Origin: Dermanyssus gallinae
Lineage: Eukaryota > Arthropoda > Arachnida > Mesostigmata > Dermanyssidae
DNA: 64,000 nucleotides
Reading direction: 5' to 3'
NCBI GenBank assembly: GCA_003439945.1
Contig: QVRM01005948.1
Span: 124,001-188,000, forward strand
The stretch's first letter is position 1. Each line of letters begins with the position of its first letter. Shown here in pieces: positions 34,013-43,948 of this stretch. The notes beneath the pieces were generated by a model. It was not told where the DNA came from. It saw nothing but the letters and a program-made list of their open reading frames with translations, and made no database searches. Made by a program: the position numbers and the translations under genes.

Positions 34013-34044
34013 AAATATATATAATATAAATATATTAATTAATT
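33923..34044. repeat. (TA)n microsatellite, about 120 bp
   Basis: Nearly pure TA to about 33998, then interrupted. Confidence 0.95.
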
Positions 34045-34489
34045 CTTATTAAAAACATGTTTGTCATGGCTGCTGTCAGTCTAGAACAAAAGTTTTGTCA
34101 GACAAAAAGTACGCACATCAGCCATAGAAACACAGCACAAAAATGTACGTGTGCCATAACCATGACAAAATTGGTTTTGTTGAGAAGCCGTTTCTGGAGC
34201 TCCTGTATAAAATACACTTTCAGAAAAGTAATACGGCTAAATTTTTGTATGGCACATTACTCCATATCACACGCTAACGAAGCACAAGGGCTTGCTAAAT
34301 AGACCCTTTTAATGACTGATGGCTCTTTGTTTATTGTGGCACGTCTCGAGAAACAAGGGAGCAGGGAGATAAGAAATATTTATATATACTATATATATTT
34401 ATATACTTATAAATACTTATATATTTTTATATACTCTGAGTATTTTTGAAGCCCAGCGTGGCAACCTTTATCAGGTGGAGTGGGTCGAT
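34045..34489. other. Non-coding stretch with TA-rich patch
   Basis: A short imperfect TA-rich patch lies at 34376-34436. The 81-codon frame at 34057-34302 has no recognisable domain. Confidence 0.35.
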
Positions 34490-35060
34490 AAGAGGAGGTT
34501 ACGGACAACATAGAGCTCACTGATGGCGTCTCTGTCTCTGATGCCCTCAGAGCATCGTTTTGCATTCAATGAGCCCGACGGAGGACAATCTAGAAGCTAC
34601 TGCCCCATGTAAGAATGACAGGAACAGAGTTTTGTAGACCAAGGTTAGGTCATCCATAAAAATGACTGTGAACCGCATGCGGTTGACGGCTGAAATGGTG
34701 TTGTAGCATTTGGTTTCAATTTGATCCAAAGACGCATTCCAGCTCATGCACTCATGCAGTATAAGCTCAAGTCATTTTGCGGTCTTTGCAACTACTTCTC
34801 TCTCTCTCTCTATCTCTCTCTGCTAAGAAGATTTTCCTGTTGGGGTGCACCTGAGGAGCTGAAAATACAATGAAGCTCGTTCTCCTGGTATTAACGACAC
34901 TATAATGTTTTGGAAGACTTTAGCGACTGTTTGCACGTATAAGAGGAGATAAGGCAACTTCGAACAGACCTTGAAGGCATTGAGCATTGATAAGCAATGT
35001 CACATCATCAGTAAACGCGATTGGTTTGCCCATAATCTTCCTCTAGATATTCAGAATAAT
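34490..35060 (-). pseudogene. Decayed LINE reverse transcriptase fragment
   Basis: In minus-strand order: MGKPIAFTDDVTLLINAQ, with FTDD at 35004-35015 in place of the catalytic Y/FADD; TSFIVFSAPQVHPNRK (about 34835-34885); an insertion-like (CT)n run at 34798-34822 (GA on the minus strand); and the thumb region MSWNASLDQIETKCYNTISAVNRMRF followed by DDLTLVYKTLFLSFLHGAVA (about 34590-34747). Several stops and shifts are present. The order and spacing fit an R1-like or related element after motif C. Confidence 0.6.
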
Positions 35061-35419
35061 AAACTCAATAAGAATTAAGGACATTAACGGTTCACGTATA
35101 GAATCCTAGGAATTTTGATGTATAGGAACTCCGTGAAGACCCTACCGACCTAATTCACACAGGCTAAATTGTTGAGGTTAAGCACGAGCGCAACCACTCA
35201 ACTGTACTCATCTAAACACCCAACACCTGCAGCATTTATGAAAAGAAAAAATAAATGATTGGGACAAAAAAGGCTGCGGCAAAATCTAGAAAGACTACGA
35301 GATATATTTTAGTCGAATCTACTCGTCGAGTCTAGTCGAGTCCGCCACAGACTATTTTAAGTGGGCGAGGGCCAACTCCGTAGATCGGCCATGGAAGAAA
35401 ACAACTTTGTGAGAGGACA

Positions 35420-35461
<42 letters not shown>

Positions 35462-35949
35462 CTATAAACGAAAAGAAACGATAGAGAAACACCGGCCTAA
35501 ATATGTCTGTCTTGCCTGGCGTCAGAAACGCTTCCAATGCGAGAAATTGCTGACGTGATGCTAACTATACTTAACGTAGAGGGACTATCCTTGCATCGTG
35601 GACACATTATCTCAAGTTACCTGGGGTTCTTAAGTTATCAGAAATACGTATATAGATTGACGACAGCATGGAGCACAAAGTCATGGCCGGTGCCTCGTGG
35701 AGGTTTAGTTTGAGTCCAATCGTATAGAACATGACCAACAAAGACGCACAAGTAATTAAGGTCGTATAGGCAGATAGCCCAGCCCTGGTATTGCAAATGG
35801 TTTATCATTTCATTTGTGCAGGGCATGTCACCCTGTTTTTTAGCGTTTATACTGGCTTGGTTTATATTGTATTCTATCCGATTTTCTGTCTGAACCTGCT
35901 AGAGTGGTGGTGTGGGTTTTATCTTTGAAGTTAACTCTTATTTAAAAAA
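35061..35949. other. Non-coding stretch with (TA)n
   Basis: A (TA)n run of about 42 bp lies at 35422-35463. No gene or other element recognised. Confidence 0.4.
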
Positions 35950-36090
35950 AATCTTAATAACAACGTCTCCGGCCTTCGCTGCATTGAAGATACGTCTCAC
36001 GGCGATTCCCTTAGGGGACCGGTTATAGTCTAAAATTAAAAAAGCCTCCTTAACAAGTGTGTTCTTTATTCCAGAAATGTTAAATGTTTT
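35950..36090 (+). repeat. SINE-like family A, 3' fragment
   Basis: CAACGTCTCCGGCC, GCATTGAAGATAC, TAGGGGAC and TCTAAAATTAAAAAAGC-TCCTTAA match 53773-53880, the tail of a SINE-like copy. The head and tRNA-like part are missing. Confidence 0.65.
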
Positions 36091-37264
36091 CGAAACCTTC
36101 CAGGTCGCGAAAAGGTCGAGCGGAGAGAGAAAAGTTATTATTTTTCGGTGCTGATTCACTGCATTAGTGAACTTTTAGCCAATTAGCCTTAACCATACTA
36201 AGTCTTACATCTTTACTTTACTAAGCTGTAACAAACGATTTCTCAGCGTGGGCACCATCTTACGAAACGCATATTCTTATTCCAGTACAAAATTAGATTA
36301 CAAATTAATACCGACAGATATACTCTAAACGCACTGAGATACGTGAGTAAACGTTTCTAAAATACGTGTTCCCAAAACTGCACGTTTAGTACGAATAATA
36401 AAAATACTTTTATCGGAAATTTGCTTACATTTGTTTATTTAGGATTCATACTATCTGGTGTTGAACTAATAGTAAAGTGTCTAAATATACAAGTAACGCA
36501 TAGGCATTTGCCAAACGCTTTGTAAGTATTCTAGCAAGCAAGATATTAACAATAATTTATTTATTTAATAATCAGCCTTCGGGTTATACAGATTTGTATT
36601 ACAGCACTCCTAGATAACTTTCTTCAACGGTATCGGTCGTACGCACTGTTGGTGATACAGATCACATCTAGAAAATTTTCGAGCCGACGCGCTATTTATC
36701 GCGCAGATATAACTTTGTAAATAACGCATTCCTGCACTATGTCACCGTATGATAAAAGTGTTACGGAAACCCTTTTCTTCATTATCACACACAAGAGGCT
36801 GATATTATATCATGCGATAATATATATATAAGGCTAGAATGTTTAGCGAAATAGCGAGCGCTAAGGAAGATTTCTCATTACTGGTAAAAGTGGACATCTT
36901 CACGGTGAAACCTTAATCTCTTAGCATTTATATTTAGGAATGTATGTATTTTACTGCAATGACGTAGAATGTCACGCTATTTAGCGTGAAAGTACAACAA
37001 TAAAACACAACTGAACTTCTAATTTTGCAAACTCTTTTTAGTACTATTATTTTTCTTTCGCTAGCTTTGGAGCGCTTTACGATGAAGTCGAATTTTTTTC
37101 TTGCCACGCCTCTGTGTTCAGACAGTTCAGAATAAATTACTCACTTGCAATTGTATTTTTTAAACTGAGTTTTACCGTCACTACTAAACAAGATTTTTTA
37201 GTTCTATAAGAATTAATGCTAATCTTAACGAGCCTTTTGGCTCCCTAAAATTAACATACGTTGG

Positions 37265-37266
<2 letters not shown>
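36091..37266. other. Non-coding stretch, nothing recognised
   Basis: About 1.2 kb AT-rich sequence without a supported feature. Confidence 0.4.

Positions 37267-37338
<72 letters not shown>
37267..37338. repeat. (TA)n microsatellite, about 72 bp
   Basis: Pure TA dinucleotide. Confidence 0.97.
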
Positions 37339-37340
<2 letters not shown>

Positions 37341-37374
37341 AAGAGAGGCGTTTCAACGCGGACGACGAACTGAA

Positions 37375-37690
37375 GGTTACAATGGAGGACTGAATCTTGT
37401 CACAGCCGCAGGAATTTTGGGAACAGGGCAGAATCCTTGGGCTCGCAAAATAGTGGGATAGTTGTGCTCAGGCACCAGTGCTAGTGCGTTTGTTATCTGC
37501 CGGAGTTTCGCCGGTTCGATCCCTGTTCCTGATCGAATTTTCTTTTGGCGATGTTCATTGAGAAAAGATGGTAAGCCATACTGCCGAGAGTCAGCGACCA
37601 TGCTGCCTCAATAACTGTTGGGGAAACCCTAGATATCATAACATGTCCGCTTTAGCTGCCGTTTTAAGAGCTCCTGATAGAAAAGGGTGA
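37375..37690 (+). repeat. SINE-like family A, head and middle
   Basis: This copy links the head (37382-37475, shared with 10945-11040) to a tRNA-like part with B-box GGTTCGATCCC at 37513-37523 and the following GATCGAATTTTCTTTTGGCG, shared with 53625-53650. It continues through TCAGCGACCATGCTGCC and ends near TAGATATCATAACATGTCCG. It shows that fragments elsewhere in the window belong to one repeat family of about 0.5 kb. Polymerase III boxes and lack of coding capacity fit a SINE; an exact end cannot be set. Confidence 0.65.
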
Positions 37691-37727
37691 TATGCCTATT
37701 TGAGTATACATTACAAGCAAATATTAA

Positions 37728-37728
<1 letters not shown>

Positions 37729-37773
<45 letters not shown>
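37729..37773. repeat. (TA)n microsatellite, about 45 bp
   Basis: Pure TA dinucleotide. Confidence 0.96.
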
Positions 37774-38358
37774 GCCATGTTTAGCGTGATTGCTTGGCCC
37801 CGTTTCATCACAGAGACGAACATTCCACTTTCTCACTGACTTGTCGTACACACAGTCCCTCACGTATACGGCCACCATCTTGCGATAAATATCGGCCGGC
37901 TGAACACCTTCCGCACTCTGCAATATGGTAACACCTCGCTGCTTCTCAGTTGTCGATTTTTGCAATGTTAATGCCATAATGTCCTCAAACGCACTGCATC
38001 ACGCGTCAATTGGATGGAAACACAAAATTGGCTGCTTTGTTTTGCCCGCTCATCTTTTTGATGTCGCATTACGTTGTCTCAAAGCGGCATATTTGAATTT
38101 TAACCAGTTTAGCTTCTACGACGAGTCATACTTTTTCATTTACATCAGTTGTATTTATATTATAAAACGTATGTATAAGCGAAACTTTTGCACGGGTTTA
38201 TGTATTTAATGTAAATCACTGTTTTTTTTGTAAGATAGGTTATCTAGACCGTAAGTAGCTCGATTTGTTCTCAGTTTGCTGAAAAGTATAGCCGATTGGT
38301 GAAGAGGACAGAGCTTAGCGCGGCAATTGCTGAACGATCTAACGTACATTTTTAGAAA

Positions 38359-38398
<40 letters not shown>

Positions 38399-38578
38399 GT
38401 TTAAAAACTTCGGGCTAACTTTTGTAGCGTTTGGGCAATTTCATTGTTCGGCCTAAGAACAATAAATGTTGCAACACTCGATTGTGTCGACTGGTCGACT
38501 CTGCAAAGGGGCGACTATTCACCATTCTCTTACTCATCAAGCGTCGTTGCATTCTGATAATGCACTGAGTCGGTGCAC
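37774..38578. other. Unassigned stretch with (CT)n and (TA)n
   Basis: A (CT)n run at 38359-38372 passes directly into (TA)n at 38372-38399. The frames at 37711-38209 have no recognisable domain. Confidence 0.35.
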
Positions 38579-38622
38579 AGAGAGAGAGATAGAGAGAGAG
38601 AAAGAGAGAGCGAGAGACAGGC
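38579..38622. repeat. (GA)n-rich simple repeat
   Basis: AGAGAGAGAG-type purine repeat with a few substitutions, followed by two imperfect copies of a TAGG-ACGAATGAA...GGCAAA...AACGCC segment (about 38627-38660 and 38670-38702). Confidence 0.85.
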
Positions 38623-38707
38623 AGGTAGGTACGAATGAATGGCAAAGTACAAACGCCACACGAGGGCAGATAGGCGCGAATGAACGACAGGGCAAAACGC
38701 CAGAGCA

Positions 38708-38749
38708 AAGTTACTCAAGCCGGCGCCGGCTGCCCGGCTTGAGTAACTT
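38708..38749. repeat. Perfect 16-bp inverted repeat
   Basis: AAGTTACTCAAGCCGG (38708-38723) and CCGGCTTGAGTAACTT (38734-38749) are exact reverse complements with a 10-base loop that is itself GC-rich. This would form a very stable hairpin or cruciform. Confidence 0.93.
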
Positions 38750-38759
38750 GCGTATTCAG

Positions 38760-39300
38760 ATGACGGCGTCTTATCGCGGCGACGTATCCTATGCGATGTA
38801 TTCAGCGAGAACGGTAGGCCAAGCGCGAGGTTTTCAGCCTAAGACGCGACGGCGGCCACGGCGGCCAATGGCACCACGAAGTAGGACAGGACGGCAGCGT
38901 AGTTAGGACAAGGTAGGCTAGCGTTTCATTCCGCTCGGCTGCAACGGCGACGACGATGACGATGACAGGGACGGGGGGAACACATACGAATACGCTACGA
39001 ACGCCAAGTCGACCGTGGTGTCTTGGTGAGTCCCGAGGGCAGACGTTCAAAACGAAGGCATCACCTCAAAGCGCTCCTAAAGACTCGCTCGCGCCCGGTC
39101 GCTCTGCTGCTCGCAGTTCATTCGTTTGTCGGGGGGTCTTCGAGGGTTTCGCCCCCCGCCCTGCACTTCATGTACAACCCACCCTCTGTACTGCGTCCTT
39201 GTTTCTCGACACGAGTATAACGGCGAAAGACAGAGATGGAGAGACGCATAGAGACTGAGAACCTCGTACAGTTTCCGAGAGGCATGCAGACGTTATAAAG
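38760..39300. other. GC-rich segment, no gene recognised
   Basis: GC-rich, CpG-containing sequence with several overlapping short frames on both strands and no domain. Possible host regulatory or 5' untranslated DNA, unproven. Confidence 0.25.
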
Positions 39301-40639
39301 GGCCGCCATCCGTTGCGCGGTAATTAGCAAGTCCACCACTAGCTGATCCCGCCATGATGAACTTGCCGCACGATGCTAATGAGAGTGATGAAGATAGAGT
39401 TGTGATGTGAGCATGTTGCGTGCTTAATGTCACGAGCACTGCTAGAAAGAAAGTTATTTCTGCGCGAAACAAAGGGCCTTGAGAGCTGCTATTACTGGCG
39501 GTGCCGTAATAACAGTAATAATAGTACTCTGAAGAGGTCTGAAAGACGACGAGTGGGCTCCGTATACACAGTGGACCTGGTAATAAACCAAGTTTTTCTC
39601 AAAACGTGAAGTGCGGAAACTTCTATAATTATTTAAAGTAAAAGTAAAACACGCCTTTATTTGAGAGTAACATGATTATATTACAAGCACCTATAGTGAA
39701 TATATATATATATATATATCATACAGCATAATAGGGCGTGGTGAGTAGTGCAAGTTAAATATAGTCTCTACGAATACTATATTTACTAGAATTTACGAAT
39801 ATTAAAATTATTGGCGCATCCTGAGATGAGCGGTCAAGACTTGACACAGCATAAGAGTCACAACTATTTCTCAATTGTTTTTCTCCAATACGCGCATTAA
39901 CAACGGGCCACACAAAGCTCTTCTCAACGTTTGTAATCTTTGGTATTGGATTTTGATCAAAGTAGCTATTGACTTGTGTGGCCAACCACGATACTATCAA
40001 GTAAACAATAAGCTGCTTGTAATTTATTGACGCCTGGTTTTGTTCCTTCAGCTGACTTAAACACTATGATTCCCGCTTAGGGTTAGAATTAATTAGCTCG
40101 CGTTTACACAGTTTTTTCTTTGCAGGCAAGTTTATACTATTCTGACGAAAATGGCTTTGTAAAAAGTAATAACTAAGGCACGAAATGACGTGGTACCGAT
40201 GTGACATTGCTTTCCAAAATATTCAATTCGTTTGACAGAGAGGCTGAACATATGTTGAGCATGTCCGGAAGATTTCTGCATCGTATGGGTTCAGAATAAG
40301 GCTTCTTCTGGAATTTGGAGTTTGCAATATTACGCATCAGCGATCAAAAATGTCCACCGGTACAAACACCATAGCTGCCACCACTTTATTAGAGAATGTA
40401 TATAACTCAAACGGAGAACTGTTCACAGCAAAGAGAGGGCAGACAATGAATACGGCTTTTTCTTATATTTTGTTAATATAAAACTATATTGTTTCACGGA
40501 CATGTGCACGATACCGCACGGCTGTAGGTTGTGACAATGCTAATTACAGTAAACCATCACCTAATCTTTAAGACCTTACTAGTCGTCCTTTTACGGATTT
40601 TTATGGAGAGTTAAATACTTTTACGTACTATTGCTGCGA
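39301..40639. other. Non-coding stretch with short (TA)n
   Basis: A (TA)n run of about 20 bp lies at 39700-39719. The minus frame at 39755-40000 has no recognisable domain. Confidence 0.4.
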
Positions 40640-40659
40640 GTAGAAAATGAGAAGATCCC

Positions 40660-40747
40660 ACTTTCCATTCGAGCAGTGTGGGACTCGACCCCAGCGGATG
40701 GGTGTTAGCCCGCTGAGACCCATACCCACTAAACGCACCTCCCCCCT
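40660..40747 (-). other. R1-like 3' untranslated motif
   Basis: On the minus strand GGGGGGAGGTGCGTTTAGTGGG is followed about 40 bases later by GGGTCGAGTCCCACACTGC. The same pair of motifs occurs near 19.9, 20.2 and, in part, 63.8 kb, so it is probably a conserved 3'-end signal recognised by the element's own RT. Confidence 0.6.
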
Positions 40748-40841
40748 TAAGCTTCACTCTCTGATGACCTAGATCTCCATAGAATAGTACTATGGGCCAT
40801 CAGGAAAAGTAGCGAGTGCCACTCGGATCATTTGGCCGGGG

Positions 40842-41693
40842 TCACTCACGGGTTTCCCCAACGTTCGACGTGTCTTGTACTAACACCTGCAAAGCCGCAT
40901 CATTCGGACTAACGTGATTTTCTAGTGCAGTAGACGGAAATCTTGCTCTCCTGAGCTTTCCCAGGGTTCCTTTCTCTTTCATTACCTCCGTAGCCATAGC
41001 TGCTCCTAGCTTCCATCCAGAAGTCGTACCGTATATGTAGTCTACGAACTCCTTAAGGGTTCCTCTGGGGGGATCTGGAATATTTGCTCCTATTCCGTCT
41101 CCCTCATTGGTCCATTTGTTCCGGAGTTTTGCAATTGCTGTGGCTCTAGCCTGTTCCAGTGCCTGGCACTTTAGAAGAGTGTGGGTCGAGTCATCCTCCG
41201 TTTCGTCTTGGCAATAAACGCAGCTCGATGAGGGAGCCTTTCCGATTCGAAAGAGGTATGTCTGAAAGTCCCCATGTCCCGTGAGGATCTGTGTGAGATA
41301 ATGGTTTAGTTCTCCCCCCGGTCGCTCAATCCATTGTTTGATGTTTGGGATAAGGGATCGAAGGGTGTGCCCCGGTGCTCCTGAAGGAATGGAGTTCCAT
41401 TTGGCTTGCCATGCTTCCATTGACTTCTCTCTCTCTACTTCCTGCTGCTCGAGCTGTTTTCCCAGAGTTTTCGTCTTTCCTCCACCTTTAGATCCCAGGG
41501 AAGAGCTCCGGCCAGCACGAGAGCAGAGTTTGTGCTAACGGTGCGATACCTGGATAATCCTGAGAGCCGCCACTCTCTGAGTGCTTCCAAGGATCCCTCT
41601 CGCTTTCTTTGTTTTCAAAGAAGCCTTGAGCCAGACTGGAGACCCGAATAGCGCTATAGATTCGGCCACTGACATCAGCAATCTACGTCTGCA
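40842..41693 (-). pseudogene. R1-like ORF2, C-terminal part with zinc motif
   Basis: Directly after a TAA stop (41694-41696) the RT frame resumes as CRRRLLMSVAESIALFGSPVW and RVAALRIIQVS. It then shifts frame near 41540 to RTVSTNSALVLAGALPWDL and VEERRKLWENSSSS, and shifts back near 41430 into MEAWQAKWNSIPSGAPG. The end carries NHYLTQILTGHGDF and the zinc-type motif CVYCQDETEDDSTHTLLKC, all standard for the R1 clade. The ORF ends with TGA at 40842-40844. The two frameshifts compensate each other, which argues for short decay time. Confidence 0.88.
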
Positions 41694-42998
41694 TTATCTT
41701 GGTCCGTGAATGTTTGGTAGAATTCTTGCAATTGCATTAGCCGCATTGGCCGCCTTTGCCGAGGTTAGCTTCAGGTGGCCGAGGCCCGTCAGGCTCTTGT
41801 CTAAGCGAATCCCCATGTACCGCGCCTCCTTGACCTGCTTTATTTGCTGTCCTGCCAGGTATAGTCTGATGGGACTTACCTTCTTCCGTCCCGTTAGCAG
41901 TATAGCCTCGCTTTTCTCCGGAGCGATTGCTAAACCGGCTTCGTCTATCCATCTCCTCGTAGACTCTAGTGTTTTATTAGCATTAAGTTCCAATTCTTCT
42001 GCAGTCTTTGCCTGAACTGTGATAGCCAGATCATCCGCGTACGCGATCATCTCTACTCCTTGTGGAAGGTTACCCTGGCAGAGTACGCCATCGTACGCTA
42101 GGTTCCAGGGCAGAGGACCCAGGATCGAGCCCTGTGGAACTCCTGCTGCCATTGATAATTCCACTTCACCGTTGAAAACAGTTCGGTCCTCCAGGTATCC
42201 TGAGATGACCTTGACAAGATAATGTGGGACTTTTTTCCTCACTAGCGTGTCCAGTATTGTACTCCACGGGAGGCTATTAAAGGCGTTCCTAACATCTAGA
42301 AGTATTGCCAGAAACAGTTTTCTGGTGCATATGGTTGAACTATGTAAAATATCAGCCTTGTCCGTAACTCGATGGACAGCAGTGAGAACTGACCGCTTTT
42401 TCCTGAATCCATATTGGGAGTCTGAAAGAAGTCCGTTTTCCTCTACAAAGGTTATGAGCCTTTCTTCAATGATTGCCTCGTACCCTTTCGCCAGGGTATT
42501 CAGTAGGCAGATAGGCCTAAATCCTCCGTTGTCTTTGGGGATAAGGACAACCTCAGCTTGTTTCCAGTTTGCAAGTATTGTTCCCTTTCTGGTTGCTGCA
42601 GTGAACACCTGTGCAATTAGATCTGGATACTCCTTAAATAGTACTTTGACTGCCAGGGACGGGATGCCGTCTGGTCCTGGGGCCTTTCCCGGCTTAAGTC
42701 TCGCCGCAGCCTTAAGTACCTCTGCTACCGTTATCGCTGGGGGCTCGTCCCCTTCTCCTGTGGGTGCCTCTGGCGTGTTGTATTGCTCCCTGTCAAAGCG
42801 AGCGTGTTTTGGGAAGAGTTTGTACAAAGCCTGGCTGATTTGCTTCTTTGTGAGCACAGCCCTGGGCTTTCGTGCCTTACTCCCTTTTATTATCTTGTAG
42901 GGCTTCCCCCAAGGATCGCCATCGATTTCCTTGAGAAGGTTGCGCCAACTATTTGTCTTGCTATCAATAATTGCTTGCTTCAATGTGGCTCTACATTT
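41694..42998 (-). pseudogene. R1-like ORF2, reverse transcriptase part
   Basis: An open frame of about 430 codons holding the complete RT domain. Motifs in order: LKPGKAPGPDGIPS; VVLIPKDNGGFRPICLLNTLAKGYE; SQYGFRKKRSVLTAVH; motif A ILLDVRNAFNSL; motif B AGVPQGSILGPLPWNLAYDGVL; motif C IAYADDLAITVQ with YADD at 42030-42041; and ARYMGIRLDKSL. All catalytic aspartates are intact. The domain is in the same frame as the endonuclease part upstream, from which it is cut off by one TGA, and as the C-terminal part downstream, from which it is cut off by one TAA. A translated RT from this copy would therefore lack both partners. Confidence 0.93.
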
Positions 42999-43946
42999 TC
43001 AATAGTTAACCAAAGCTTGAGCTTCATCTTCTAAGGTCTTGTGTGGCTTTTTTAGTTTACGCCTTGCTCTGTTGCAGTCAGACCTTTTTTGCGCAATGAT
43101 CGTGTTCCACCAGTAGTTTGGCTGTAAGTTTGCCCGCTCTGGATGTATGGGCTTTGTAGCTCGAGCACATGCCGTTATTAGAAGCTCTTGCAGCTCCTCT
43201 GGGGTTTGAGGTAGTCCAACGTCGGCAATTGCATTGCTGATTTCTGCTCTAAAGGATTTCTCATCGGATATCCTGTAGCGAGCTTTAATGCTTGCGGGTG
43301 GCCTGGGTGTCCGCGCCTTTACTTTGAACTCTATGCAGTAGTGGTCGCTAAGGTTTTCTTCTTCAGTGAGGACTTTCCAACTCGTTATTTTACAAGCCAG
43401 CGTGTCATCGCAAAGCGTTAAGTCAATATGAAAGTATTGACCTGCCCTGTGAAAAGTAGGTTCCTTGCCTTTGTTTTGTACGTATATGTCATGACTAGCT
43501 GCCCAATCGAGTAAGGTTCTTCCTCTTGTATCCGTTTTATTTGATCCCCATGTTTCACTGGCTGCATTAAAGACGCCCATGAGTAGGGTTCCCAATCCTT
43601 TACTGGTGTCGCGTACTGAGTCTCCGAGTTCAGTAAGAAACCTTTCAAATTCCTCCTGTGAGCAGTTCGGGCTGATGTAGCATGAGTACAGTCTCCACTT
43701 GTTGGCTACGTCCACCCACACGTATCCTGCTCTTTTTCCGTGTTTGGTTATTGGTAGGGAGCCGGTGTTAATGATAGCAGCGCTAAGCGTTAGATCAATG
43801 TACCAACCTGCCCGTGTGCTTGCTCTACTTTTATTTGGTTCACTGATAGAAACGAGACTTGCGTTGCGTCTAGCTGCTATTTCCTCTAGCATGTCATGCG
43901 CTAGTCTGCTCCTATTACAGTTAACTTGAATTACATTGGTCTCCAT
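42999..43946 (-). pseudogene. R1-like ORF2, endonuclease part
   Basis: The preferred start is the ATG at 43944-43946 (METNVIQVNCNRSR), because the endonuclease domain begins there; the frame is open back to 44021. The EEP-fold domain nicks target DNA: VIQVNCNRSRLAHDM, LVSISEPNKS (catalytic Glu region), TLLMGVFNAASETWG (usual DFNAH appears changed to VFNAA), RGRTLLDWAASHDIYV, FHIDLTLCDDTL, and NLSDHYCIEF (SDH motif). It ends at an in-frame TGA (42999-43001) followed without frame change by KCRATLKQAI and the RT. The loss of Asp and His in the DFNAH position suggests the nuclease itself is damaged. Confidence 0.9.
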
Positions 43947-43948
43947 TT

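Noticed and set aside
40660..40747. tRNA-like structure in the R1-like 3' untranslated region
   Set aside because: GGGTCGAGTCCC looks like a B-box, but the same words recur as part of the conserved 3' motif and no cloverleaf can be built.
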